From: Eubacteriaceae bacterium
GTDB lineage: Bacteria; Bacillota; Clostridia; Eubacteriales; Eubacteriaceae
Assembly: GCA_030156895.1 (NCBI GenBank)
Contig: JASGLP010000019.1
Coordinates: forward strand, 1-48,383
DNA length: 48,383 nucleotides
Direction: 5' to 3'
The notes under the pieces were generated by a model that was not told the DNA's origin, ran no database searches, and saw only the letters and a program-made list of their open reading frames with translations. The position numbers and the translations under genes are program-made. Below are positions 17,002-24,772 of this stretch, piece by piece; within the stretch, counting starts at the first letter, position 1, and every line of letters starts with the position of its first letter.

Positions 17002-17511
17002 ATGAAAAAGCTTTTAAAAAGCATCTTAATAACTGCCAATGTGATTCAGCTGATGCTGTTTTTTAGCCTGATTGCTTTTGGCGCTTACGTTTTTTTAAAT
17101 CCCGATGCGGTGGTTGAATGGTTGGCAAATTTTATGGTCAAGGAAGATCCCCTGCAAGAGGCCGATGTTATTGTGGTCATTGGCGGTGAGGAAAACAAAC
17201 TGCGTCTGGCATACGGGGTCGACCTGCTGCAAGGGGGCTATGCCCCGAAGATTGTTTTTTCCAGTGTGGGAAATGAAGACTATGCTTATGATCTGCTGGC
17301 GGAAAAGGGGATTGACCAGAACCGCTATTACTTTGAGCAGACGGCGACAACGACCTTCGAAAATGCCTATAATCTGATTCCTTACGTGGCCGACAATCAA
17401 ATTCAGTCGATGATTCTGGTTACCTCTCCAGTCCAGTCGCGGCGGGCGCGATTTATGTTTAAAAGGATGTTTTCGGACCTGACCATCATCAGCACTTTTT
17501 CATTTTGGTGA
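17002..17511 (+). CDS. DUF218 (YdcF/SanA-like) membrane-anchored protein, probably C-terminally shortened
   Basis: 169-residue protein with an N-terminal membrane helix (about residues 8-32) and a DUF218 domain: ADVIVVIGGEENKLRLAYGVDLLQGGYAPKIVFS, then TTTFENAYNLIPYV and MILVTSPVQSRRARFMF. Proteins of this family act at the envelope, but the reaction is unresolved. The start is ATG 17002, 14 bases after AGAGGAG; the open frame upstream overlaps the cyclase in a non-coding frame. The product ends at STFSFW, some 25-40 residues earlier than usual. I could not find the missing tail in another frame, so it is either a short form or a truncation. It follows the cyclase by 73 bases, probably on the same transcript. 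Confidence 0.75.
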   Translation: MKKLLKSILITANVIQLMLFFSLIAFGAYVFLNPDAVVEWLANFMVKEDPLQEADVIVVIGGEENKLRLAYGVDLLQGGYAPKIVFSSVGNEDYAYDLLAEKGIDQNRYYFEQTATTTFENAYNLIPYVADNQIQSMILVTSPVQSRRARFMFKRMFSDLTIISTFSFW

Positions 17512-17629
17512 ATTTGGGATATCGCAAAAAAAAACCAAATACGAAATGTTACAAAATTACAGATAATACAAAATAAACCAATTAAAATATCCTCATAAAG
17601 CACATTTGATGTTATTGGGGAAAAAGTAC

Positions 17630-17715
17630 AACTCAATAATTGGCAAACTTACTGAAAAGTAAGGGCGCAAAGCTTTAGGGCCTAAGTAAATTTATATGGC
17701 AGCCAGTTGCAAAAT
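17630..17715 (+). ncRNA. Cyclic di-GMP-I (GEMM-I) riboswitch
   Basis: Class I c-di-GMP aptamer recognised from its conserved core. GGCAAA is followed by a stem with GAAA tetraloop (CTTACT-GAAA-AGTAAG, 17647-17662), then GGGCGCAAAGC (17662-17672), GGCCTAAG, and on the 3' side ATGGCAGCCAGTTGC (17696-17710). These match the GGCAAA / GGACGCAAAGCC / GGCCTAA / GCAGCC landmarks, including the tetraloop. It sits about 75 bases before the start of the subtilase gene and so should control that gene in response to c-di-GMP. No obvious terminator follows the aptamer, so control may be at translation; ON or OFF cannot be told. Confidence 0.88.
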
Positions 17716-17786
17716 TATCTTTCTGAAAGACTGAAAGAGCAATTCTGGCTGGGCTCTGCTACCAAAATCTGGAAGGAGAGATAAAA

Positions 17787-18848
17787 ATGAAATTACATGT
17801 AGATCAAATAAAAAATTCGGGTAGAAAACTTGTTAAAAAGGCGCTTGGCACATCTTTGGCAGCTCTTTTAGCCTTGACTTTCACTTCAACTGGCCTTGCC
17901 TATGCCGCAGCAAGTGATTCTAATCCCAATGATCCTTACCTTGGAAAAAACTGGCAGTTGTAGGAAATTGGCCTTAACGCGACCTGGAATGCCGTTAATA
18001 CCGATAATGAAATTGTGGTAGCAGTATTGGATACCGGCCTGGACATCAATTCGGAAGATTTACAGGGCCGCATCACAGATGGTTATGATTATATCAATAA
18101 CACCACCGACATGACCGATACCGATGGTCACGGCACCATGGTTTCAAGCGCTGTGGCTGCGATTGCCAATAACGGTATTGGGATTGCTGGAGCCGCTGGA
18201 AGCGCCAATGTAAAAATTGCCCCTTATCGTGTGGGTGAAGGCTCACTGGATAATAACAGTGTCTATAATGCGATTATGGATGCAGCAAATCGGGAGGATG
18301 TCAGGATTATTAATCTGAGTTTTGGCTCCAATGTTTACAATGAAGAGCAGGCTCAGGCGATTGCTTACGCCATCAGTAAAGGTAAGATTATTGTCGCCGG
18401 AGCAGGTAATCATGGCGAAGAAAAAGATGGTCTTGATCCTTATTATTACCCCGCATCATACCCGGGTGTTATTTCCGTCGGATCACTTGGGTCAAATGGT
18501 CGGATTGCTTCCTTCTCCCAAACCAACGACGCGGTGGACTTTTATGTACCCGGTGAAAGCCTGACTTTAATTTCTCTCAACAACCGTTATGTATGGGAAA
18601 GCGGCACATCCTTTTCATCCGGTATCGTGTCTGGTATCGTCGCTAGCTTACTGGCACAAAATCCTAATCTCACTGCTGATGATGTGCAGTCCATCCTGAA
18701 AGAAACAGCCAAGAGCCTCAGTGATTCGCAAGAAGCATTCGATGCCGGGGAAATTCAGGCAGACCTGGCACTGGAACTGGTTAAAAGTCGCATGAGCTTT
18801 ACTTATGTGGCCGCTCAAGAAAGTATCACATTAGGACAATCACTGTAA
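17787..18848 (+). pseudogene. Secreted subtilisin-like serine protease with an in-frame amber codon
   Basis: Subtilase (S8) under the c-di-GMP riboswitch. ATG 17787 follows GGAAGGAGAG and opens a signal peptide (RKLVKKALGTSLAALLALTF, cleavage near AYAAA). At codon 59 (17961-17963) TAG interrupts WQL-EIGLNATW, where family members have an ordinary residue of the region just before the catalytic domain. The frame continues intact to 18848 with a complete triad: Asp82 (VLDTGLD), His115 (DGHGTMV) and Ser275 (SGTSFSSG), plus the oxyanion Asn in AGAGNHGE. GTG 18015 could open a shorter frame but has no ribosome site and begins inside the first catalytic strand. With no pro-domain seen and a 353-codon length, it is a small subtilase. 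A single C-to-T change (CAG to TAG) would explain the stop. Probably a recent pseudogene. Confidence 0.8.
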
Positions 18849-18875
18849 AGTTTTGCTAAAATAAAATAAATTTAA

Positions 18876-18904
18876 TTGTAGAAAATCGCTATTTTTGATA
18901 TGAT
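18876..18904 (+). promoter_or_regulatory. Promoter upstream of the first HTH regulator (distal)
   Basis: TTGTAG, 17-base spacer, TATGAT with extended TG (TTTTTGATATGAT). It lies 214 bases before the TTG start at 19118, giving a long leader in which a TGTCACAT motif (18949-18956) occurs. Confidence 0.55.
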
Positions 18905-18983
18905 AGGTATCTAAAACGGCTTTTTTTCGTGCAGAAAAATAGCATAAATGTCACATTTCCATAATTGTGTAAAATAATAAAGA

Positions 18984-19012
18984 TTGAATAAAGCTTTAAA
19001 TTTTGATAGAAT
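18984..19012 (+). promoter_or_regulatory. Promoter upstream of the first HTH regulator (proximal)
   Basis: TTGAAT (18984-18989), 17-base spacer, TAGAAT (19007-19012) preceded by TGA. It stands 106 bases before the start and 28 bases after the TGTCACA motif. Confidence 0.5.
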
Positions 19013-19117
19013 ACGGTGAAATGCTTATTCGCGATAGTGATATAAGTCGAAATCGTTTAAATAAACTAAAACTTTGAATCTTTCTTAGTAGTGTGAGATA
19101 TTTAAGGAGGACAAAAC

Positions 19118-20644
19118 TTGTTAAGCACGCGTATTGAAGAACTAATGATCGAAAGCGGGGAGACTGTTCAAAGTCTTGCCGAAATGGTCGATGTAGACCG
19201 AACAACATTACAGAAGATAAAAACGGGAAAACGATTACCGACCCCCCAAATCCTCAACCGGCTGATCGCCGTTTTGCGGTTAACGAATGCTGAGGAGGAG
19301 GAAATCAGAAGGCTTTTTTCCATCGAGAAAAATGGTCAGCAATCGTTCCAGAACCGAATGATGATTAAGGAACTGTTGGAAATGATTTCGGATCTGACGG
19401 AATATAAAATTCCTGTTCACAAACAACTCGAAACAAAATCCCTGGATTGCTCGGATGGTGACGATCAGGAAGAAAAAAAGACCGTTAAGGGTCTGGAAAA
19501 TGTGATCGCCCTCATGCACCAGGTGATCGACCGAGAACTTTACTTTCAGCAGGAGCCTTGCATTAGAATGCTGACCTCAAACCGCCAGGATTATCTGTAT
19601 CAATATATTTTCCAGGAAATGATGGGCAACAGGAAAAAAATCAGGCTAGAAGATGTGATTGTTTTTGATGAACAAAACAATGAGGATGATATGGCTCTGT
19701 CTGCCCTTAAGTTTTTAATGGGTCTATCACTGCTGGAAAATGTTTCCTATGATTCCAATTATCTGTCGGCTGAAACTGATAAAAAGGGACTTGGCGCCAG
19801 AAATAGCGCCTATTTTATTCTGACCGTCAGGGAAGTGCTGGTGATTGCCAAAGATTTCAGCTTTGCTGTGCGATATCGGACACAGGAACGAATTGACAAC
19901 TATGACAAACAGTTTGCCTTTTTTAGAGAGCAGTCCCAGGCCTTTATCATTGAAAACAATAATCCGCTCTTTGTTTATTCGGAATTTGATGTGGATTACA
20001 AGCCTTTGATGGTTCTGGAACCCATTCCCTGTTTTGCCAATTATTTTACCGATCGTTTTGTTGAAAGTAAAATCCGCAAGGATTTTCCCTTTTATCAGGT
20101 GCTGCTACCCTTTGCCATCAAATTTTACGGCAATTTTAGGGAAAATGGCAAAGATATGAAAAATGTTTTTGCCTATAAATATCTTGAGCAGTTTATGGAA
20201 GTGGGCGACCTTTATCTGCCGGAAGTGGTAACCGAAAAAATTGCACCGCCGGAGCGCCTGACCCTGCTGAAACTAGTTCGAGATAATCTGGCCAGCGGAA
20301 AACGTCCGGTTAATATGATCAATGAAGAAGTCTTCCGTATGAATGATTCTTTTGAATGCTCCGACGCCAAGCATTCCATTCAGATTGTTTTTCATTACCG
20401 GGTCGATGGCCGTCAGATTTTTAAGTCCATCAGTCTTGGTAAAACAACCGTTCATCAAGCTTTTAAAGATTTTTTCAATCACTTGCCGGAGAGTGATCTG
20501 GTTTTAAGTAGGGCTGCGACCCTGGCAAAAATTGATGAACTAATTGCCCGTTATGAAACACGGGCGGAATTTAAAAATTTGGATGATCCTTATCTCCTGG
20601 GGCAAGCATTTTATACGCCGGTGACCGAATCAAAGTCCAGCTAG
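19118..20644 (+). CDS. Large HTH (XRE-like) regulator, paralogue 1 of 3
   Basis: 508-residue protein starting at TTG 19118 after AAGGAGG. Residues 1-66 form a Cro/XRE-type helix-turn-helix (VQSLAEMVDVDRTTLQKIKTGKRLPTP by position, about 17-44). The remaining 440 residues match no domain I can name. They include a middle region with FILTVREVLVIAKDFSFAVRY and a C-terminal module (about 430-500) with IQIVFHYRVDGRQIF and FFNHLPESDLVLS. The next two genes encode the same architecture, and the C-terminal module is recognisable again at 23064-23294. Probably a DNA-binding regulator with a sensor region. It has two possible promoters and a TGTCACA box upstream. The ligand is unknown. Confidence 0.8.
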   Translation: MLSTRIEELMIESGETVQSLAEMVDVDRTTLQKIKTGKRLPTPQILNRLIAVLRLTNAEEEEIRRLFSIEKNGQQSFQNRMMIKELLEMISDLTEYKIPVHKQLETKSLDCSDGDDQEEKKTVKGLENVIALMHQVIDRELYFQQEPCIRMLTSNRQDYLYQYIFQEMMGNRKKIRLEDVIVFDEQNNEDDMALSALKFLMGLSLLENVSYDSNYLSAETDKKGLGARNSAYFILTVREVLVIAKDFSFAVRYRTQERIDNYDKQFAFFREQSQAFIIENNNPLFVYSEFDVDYKPLMVLEPIPCFANYFTDRFVESKIRKDFPFYQVLLPFAIKFYGNFRENGKDMKNVFAYKYLEQFMEVGDLYLPEVVTEKIAPPERLTLLKLVRDNLASGKRPVNMINEEVFRMNDSFECSDAKHSIQIVFHYRVDGRQIFKSISLGKTTVHQAFKDFFNHLPESDLVLSRAATLAKIDELIARYETRAEFKNLDDPYLLGQAFYTPVTESKSS

Positions 20645-20670
20645 TTTTGGGGGATAAGGCACTTAAAAAG

Positions 20671-20721
20671 ATGTCACAGTAAATGTCACATATTGCCTTT
20701 AAGGCTTTTGCCTGATATGAT
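20671..20721 (+). promoter_or_regulatory. Promoter of the second HTH regulator with doubled TGTCACA motif
   Basis: TTGCCT (20693-20698), 17-base spacer, TATGAT (20716-20721) with extended TG. ATGTCACA (20671-20678) and AAATGTCACATATTG (20681-20695) lie on and just upstream of the -35, with the two CACA cores 12 bases apart. The arrangement equals that before the diguanylate cyclase gene. Confidence 0.7.
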
Positions 20722-20747
20722 GGTGAAAAATGAAAAGGAGACATTTC

Positions 20748-22010
20748 ATGACACAATTGAGTGAGCTGATCTCGGAAATCCTTGATGAAAACGGGGACTC
20801 ACTGGACTATATTTCAAAGACTTCTAAGATTGGGCTGATAACACTTAATCGGATCAAGACAGGGGAGAAGATGCCATCAAAAGAACAGCTGAACATCTTA
20901 TGTGATGTGCTACGATTGTCCCAGTCCGATATAAAAAGCATCAAAAATCTTTATCAAATTGAAAAGTTCGGAAAGCTTGAATATGACAAGCATTGTAGGA
21001 TAAAAATGGCACTGGAAAAACTTTCTGGCTTTGTGGATAAAGAAGCAAGTATGCGCAGACAAAAGGACGGCTTTTGTCAGGAAAAAGGGCAGCATATTTT
21101 TAGAAACGAAAAAAGTGGTTCAATTATTCTTAATGGAGAAGCGGAAATTCGTTTCTTTATCGCCGGTATGATCGACAAGGAATGTCAGCATTCTGATTCG
21201 GAAGTACGCCTGCAAATTTCCAGGGGGGGTCTGAATATCAATCAGCTGGTCAGAGAAAGGCTTTTTAAGCAGGCGAAAAAGACCAGAGTCAGCGAAATCA
21301 TTGATCTGCCTGAGCAGCCTGATACTGAAACGGAATTGTTTGAAGAATTACCGAATCTGTTGGATTTATCCCTGCTTCATTCGGTTCAACTTGAAACACA
21401 TTATCGCTATGGACAGAGGGAGACCTATACTATCCAGGAAGCAGGCTTGAGAAATTGCCTTCTCACAAGTGATGCATGTCTTTTGTTTGCAGATGATTGG
21501 GAATCAGCGGTTTGTCATTTAGACCATCATCTAGTGGCCTTTTTTGGTAAAAAATTTGATGAAATATTTCGTTTAAGTGATGACTTATTTGAAGTCAGAA
21601 ACTATGAACGTGGGCAAAATACGTTTGACGGTCTGACAAAAAAAGGCATCAGTCAAAATGAACAGGCGCTTTTTTCTAAAGCCTATTTAAAAGTATATTT
21701 GGATGAACGTGCAGCAGTTTCTCAAAATGAATGGGTAAAGAGCCTGATCCAGCAGTCAGATGAAGAGAAAAGAAGTGTCTATGTTAATGATGAACAACAT
21801 TTTTCATTAAGTGGTGCCATCGGGATTTTTTCGACACCCGTAAAAAGCTGGATTCATTTGATCGACCAAAATACGGAAACCTTTCTGACCTTTCTGGAAG
21901 AAAGACTGATCAAAAGTATGAATTGTTTTTTGAGCTCACTTGTAGAATGTGAACTGGCTTTAGAAATAGCTCATGTGCAAAGTGCAGAACAAAAAAAGAG
22001 ACTTAAATGA
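20748..22010 (+). CDS. Large HTH (XRE-like) regulator, paralogue 2 of 3
   Basis: 420-residue protein. The start is ATG 20748, after AAAAGGAGA; the earlier ATG 20730 lies before that ribosome site and only a few bases after the expected transcription start. Residues 1-65 are a divergent helix-turn-helix (SLDYISKTSKIGLITLNRIKTGEKMPS by position, about 18-44). After it, YQIEKFGKLEYDKH aligns with FSIEKNGQQSFQNR of paralogue 1. The middle region has NCLLTSDACLLFADDWESAV, parallel to the ILTVREVLVIAKDFSFAV stretch of paralogue 1. It lacks the longest C-terminal part of paralogue 1. No known effector domain is recognised. The promoter carries the doubled TGTCACA boxes, so autoregulation is plausible. 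Confidence 0.78.
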   Translation: MTQLSELISEILDENGDSLDYISKTSKIGLITLNRIKTGEKMPSKEQLNILCDVLRLSQSDIKSIKNLYQIEKFGKLEYDKHCRIKMALEKLSGFVDKEASMRRQKDGFCQEKGQHIFRNEKSGSIILNGEAEIRFFIAGMIDKECQHSDSEVRLQISRGGLNINQLVRERLFKQAKKTRVSEIIDLPEQPDTETELFEELPNLLDLSLLHSVQLETHYRYGQRETYTIQEAGLRNCLLTSDACLLFADDWESAVCHLDHHLVAFFGKKFDEIFRLSDDLFEVRNYERGQNTFDGLTKKGISQNEQALFSKAYLKVYLDERAAVSQNEWVKSLIQQSDEEKRSVYVNDEQHFSLSGAIGIFSTPVKSWIHLIDQNTETFLTFLEERLIKSMNCFLSSLVECELALEIAHVQSAEQKKRLK

Positions 22011-22040
22011 CTTTTACAACAGACTAAAAAGTGGGTATCA

Positions 22041-23294
22041 ATGAAACAAAAACTTTCGAAAGAACTAAAAAAACTATTAACTGAAAAAGGTTTGAGTGTT
22101 TATGGCTTGGCAGAGGAACTGGGAATTGATCGAACAACACTGCAAAAATTTCTATCAGGCAGCCGCAATATGAGCCCAGACATTTTCAGGCTGCTGCTAA
22201 AAACCTTCAATCTACCCCAGGAAAAATGTCTGGAGCTTTACGACTTATTTGAACAGGAAAGCATGGGAGTGCTTGCTTATCAGGAACATCAAAAATTTCT
22301 GGAATTCAATAAAGATTTTAATTATTTCCAGAAGGGCAAAAGCTATTTTATAAAAAGCAGCAAAATGATGTTTGATTATAAAATAGAGGATTTGCCCCTT
22401 CAGTTTATTGAAGGCAATGCCCATATTCTCACGACTATTGAAAATCTTTTTATCCACGAAATGAAAAAGGAAAAAGATGCCCATGTCATTATGTCGCTGC
22501 ATTGGGATTATGCGATTTTAGACCAACTGATGATTCGCATGGATCAGGCAGACCTTTCCGGCGGACTGATTCAGAATATTATTCCCATCGTGAATAAAAA
22601 AAATGTTGACAACAACCTGGACGTCTTAAAATCAGTCTTTTATTTGGGCTGTTTAAATTGTCTGCGATACGAGCCTTATTATTATTATACATCTGCTAAA
22701 AAGGATGACCAAAGCGTTATTTTCCCAAATTATTTTATTACCTCGTCAAACCTTTTGCTGATCGATCAGGATCTCAAATCGGCAGTCGTTATCGATCGGC
22801 CGGAAGTTATTGATTTATACAGGAAAAAAGCTTTGGATATTATCACTGATTCAAAACTCTTGGTGAAAAAGTCCATCATGGATGGCGACTTTTCAAGACT
22901 TGATTCATTTATCTATGAAGCTTATGATAAAAAGCTTGAGTTCATTCATGCTCAGCTGGCAATTGATTTTTTGAAAGATAAGAATCCCGAGATAAAATCG
23001 GCAAGACAAGAGCTGTTTCACCGATTTTTACCGGAAGATGGATAAACAGCGGATGTTTTTTTATTGCGAGATCAATACTTTTCCAGTGAAAATCTGGTGC
23101 AATTTAAGTTCTCCGAGGAAAGCCATAGCTTTGATATAATATTTGAGTGTGCAGATTGTCAAAAAATAGTTTGTCTGACCATCCAAGAGCTGGGCATGGC
23201 CAAGTCCTTCCAGGATTTTATCAAGTATCTGCCGGATAGCTCCTATGTTTATTCCCGGGAAGAAATACAAAAGTGGTTTAAAAAGACTCCGTAA
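22041..23294 (+). pseudogene. Large HTH (XRE-like) regulator, paralogue 3 of 3, interrupted by an in-frame TAA
   Basis: A 418-codon frame beginning ATG 22041, 30 bases after paralogue 2, broken only by TAA at 23043-23045. The first 334 residues hold the helix-turn-helix (VYGLAEELGIDRTTLQKFLSG) and the middle region (NYFITSSNLLLIDQDLKSAVVI). The part after the stop, in the same frame (with a possible TTG start at 23064), encodes about 76 residues, including FDIIFECADCQKIVCLTIQE and DFIKYLPDSSYVYSREEI. These align with the C-terminal module of paralogue 1. So one substitution has split a gene that was once full length. The 334-residue piece may still bind DNA. The gene ends in the stem of a terminator. 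No clear ribosome site precedes 22041. Confidence 0.75.
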
Positions 23295-23314
23295 GCTTGC
23301 TTACGGAGTCTTTT
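23281..23314. terminator. Bidirectional intrinsic terminator between convergent genes
   Basis: Perfect 15-bp stem, arms 23281-23295 and 23300-23314, CTTG loop, with A4 on the left and T4 on the right, so it can act on both strands. It ends the HTH array (plus) and the parvulin gene (minus). Confidence 0.88.
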
Positions 23315-23333
23315 GTTGATTAGGTTTGAAAGT

Positions 23334-24089
23334 CTAGAATGCTGACTTCATCTCAACTGTATACTTTTGTTTCAAGTTTTCAACTTTGCCAAGAAAAGCA
23401 CGGTTTTGTTTTTCTCTCAGGAGATAGTTGCGGGCATTTTCTTTGACAACATCGAAAGGAATGGTTTCTGATACTTTGCGGTCAAGTACCTTAATAATAT
23501 GGAAACCGAATTGTGTCTGAACTGGTGTTTCGGTCATTTCGCCAACTTCCAGAGCGAATGCGGCGGTTTCAAATTCCGGTACCATCTTGCCTTTTGAGAA
23601 GTAGCCTAAATCGCCGCCCTGATCTTTGGAAGGGCAGACAGAGTATTCCTTGGCGGCATCTTCAAAGCTTTTGCCGTCTTTAATTTCATCAATAATCTGA
23701 GCAGCCTGTTCCTCTGTGGGTAAAAGCACATGCAGAGCCCGGATGCTGTCCGGAGCGATAAACTGATCAGGATTTTCGTCGTAGAATTTTTGCACTTCTT
23801 CATCAGGGACGGTTACGTCCATCATAAATTGCGCGATCATATGGGTTTTTAAAAGTTTTTCTTCGGCATCTTTGACCATCTTCTTAAATTCTTCGGTTTC
23901 GTCAGCCTTGGCTTCTTTTCCTTCTAAATAAAAAAGTTCCTGAGCGACTAACTCCTCGAGTAGCTGTCGTCGGCCTTCGCGGCTGTTAAACTGATTGGCC
24001 TGTTCGGGAGGTAGTTGTTTGATCAGGTTATCGAGATCTGTTGAATAAATTTCTTTACCTTCAACAGTTGCTAAAGGGGTTTTTTCCAT
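23334..24089 (-). CDS. Parvulin-type peptidyl-prolyl isomerase (PpiC/SurA-like), cytoplasmic
   Basis: 251-residue protein on the minus strand. It has an N-terminal SurA-like helical region (about residues 1-110) and one parvulin rotamase domain (about 113-205: IRALHVLLPTEEQA, the DQGGDLGYFSKGKMVPEFETAAF block, then QTQFGFHIIKV). It assists folding by isomerising Xaa-Pro bonds. No signal peptide or lipobox is present, unlike PrsA, so it should act in the cytoplasm. The start is the ATG at 24089, six bases after AAGGAG; an upstream in-frame ATG (24110) lies before the ribosome site. A near-consensus promoter lies just upstream, and a shared terminator follows. Confidence 0.88.
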   Translation of the reverse strand: MEKTPLATVEGKEIYSTDLDNLIKQLPPEQANQFNSREGRRQLLEELVAQELFYLEGKEAKADETEEFKKMVKDAEEKLLKTHMIAQFMMDVTVPDEEVQKFYDENPDQFIAPDSIRALHVLLPTEEQAAQIIDEIKDGKSFEDAAKEYSVCPSKDQGGDLGYFSKGKMVPEFETAAFALEVGEMTETPVQTQFGFHIIKVLDRKVSETIPFDVVKENARNYLLREKQNRAFLGKVENLKQKYTVEMKSAF

Positions 24090-24133
24090 TATGTTCTCCT
24101 TGGTTTTCAATTTAGATTTGTTTCTTAAGTAAA

Positions 24134-24162
24134 ATCATAGCCTGCGAGTGGATTTTTGTCAA
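24134..24162 (-). promoter_or_regulatory. Sigma-A promoter of the parvulin gene
   Basis: On the minus strand: TTGACA (24157-24162), 17-base spacer, TATGAT (24134-24139). Close to consensus, 45 bases before the start codon. Confidence 0.85.
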
Positions 24163-24253
24163 CAGTAATCCGGATAAGCTTTAAACGGATATTAAGAAGA
24201 ATAGAATGATTATTAATAAAAACTTAAAAAGAAAGACCCGCAATCGGATCAGC

Positions 24254-24282
24254 TTGACAATTCATACCAAGCTGATTATAAT
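24254..24282 (+). promoter_or_regulatory. Consensus sigma-A promoter of marR-lon
   Basis: TTGACA (24254-24259), exactly 17 bases, TATAAT (24277-24282). Both hexamers are perfect consensus, so the operon should be very active unless repressed. Confidence 0.92.
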
Positions 24283-24290
24283 TAACTCAA

Positions 24291-24311
24291 TAGTTAGGTA
24301 AGTGCTAACTA
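24291..24311 (+). promoter_or_regulatory. Palindromic MarR-type operator over the transcription start
   Basis: TAGTTAG-N7-CTAACTA, a perfect 7-base inverted repeat beginning 9 bases after the -10 box and covering the expected transcription start. Its size, symmetry and place directly before a marR gene suggest autorepression of marR-lon. Confidence 0.8.
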
Positions 24312-24328
24312 AATAAAAGGGTGAGATC

Positions 24329-24751
24329 ATGATATGTAAGAAAAACGATTTGTACGAAGTTTATCAGCGATTGCTTGAGCTTGAAGCAGAATTTCTTCAC
24401 ACCGAAAAATCATGCTGTCAGGCACAGGAATTGACCATGAATCAGATTAAATATCTCAAAATTATTGATGCGAGATTTCGGGTGACATTTAGTGAGCTGG
24501 CTGAGGAGACCAACAATTCCAAACCGACCATTACGGAAACCATCAATCGATTTATATCTCAGGGATGTGTCTACCGTGAACGTTCCGCTGAAGATCGCCG
24601 AGTTTATTATATTTATCTGACCCAAAAGGGAAAGTCAATTGCCCGCGCACAGGAAAAAACCAAACTGAGACTCATCGAACGGATTCAGGAAAATCTGACT
24701 GATGATGAAATGAAGCAATTTATCATCCTGCTGAATAAGGTTCTCAGCTAG
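24329..24751 (+). CDS. MarR family winged-helix regulator
   Basis: 140-residue MarR-type transcription factor. The winged helix lies around residues 50-100 (TFSELAEETNNSKPTITETINRFISQG by position, then ERSAEDRRVYYIYLTQKG, the wing). N- and C-terminal helices would form the dimer interface. Three Cys in the N-terminal part (CKK, and a CC pair near 31-32) could allow redox sensing, but that is inference. ATG 24329 follows AGGGTGA. The lon gene starts 21 bases after its stop with no terminator between, so the two form an operon. A perfect palindrome overlaps the promoter. It is therefore probably a repressor of itself and of lon; the inducer is unknown. Confidence 0.9.
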   Translation: MICKKNDLYEVYQRLLELEAEFLHTEKSCCQAQELTMNQIKYLKIIDARFRVTFSELAEETNNSKPTITETINRFISQGCVYRERSAEDRRVYYIYLTQKGKSIARAQEKTKLRLIERIQENLTDDEMKQFIILLNKVLS

Positions 24752-24772
24752 GTTATTTAAGAGGAGGAAAAA

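Noticed and set aside
17961-17963. Pyrrolysine insertion at the amber codon
   Set aside because: No pyl genes in the window, the site is not a methylamine methyltransferase, and the position normally holds an ordinary residue; a point mutation is simpler.
20730-20747. Earlier ATG for the second HTH regulator
   Set aside because: It precedes the AGGAGA site and would sit almost at the transcription start; ATG 20748 has correct spacing.
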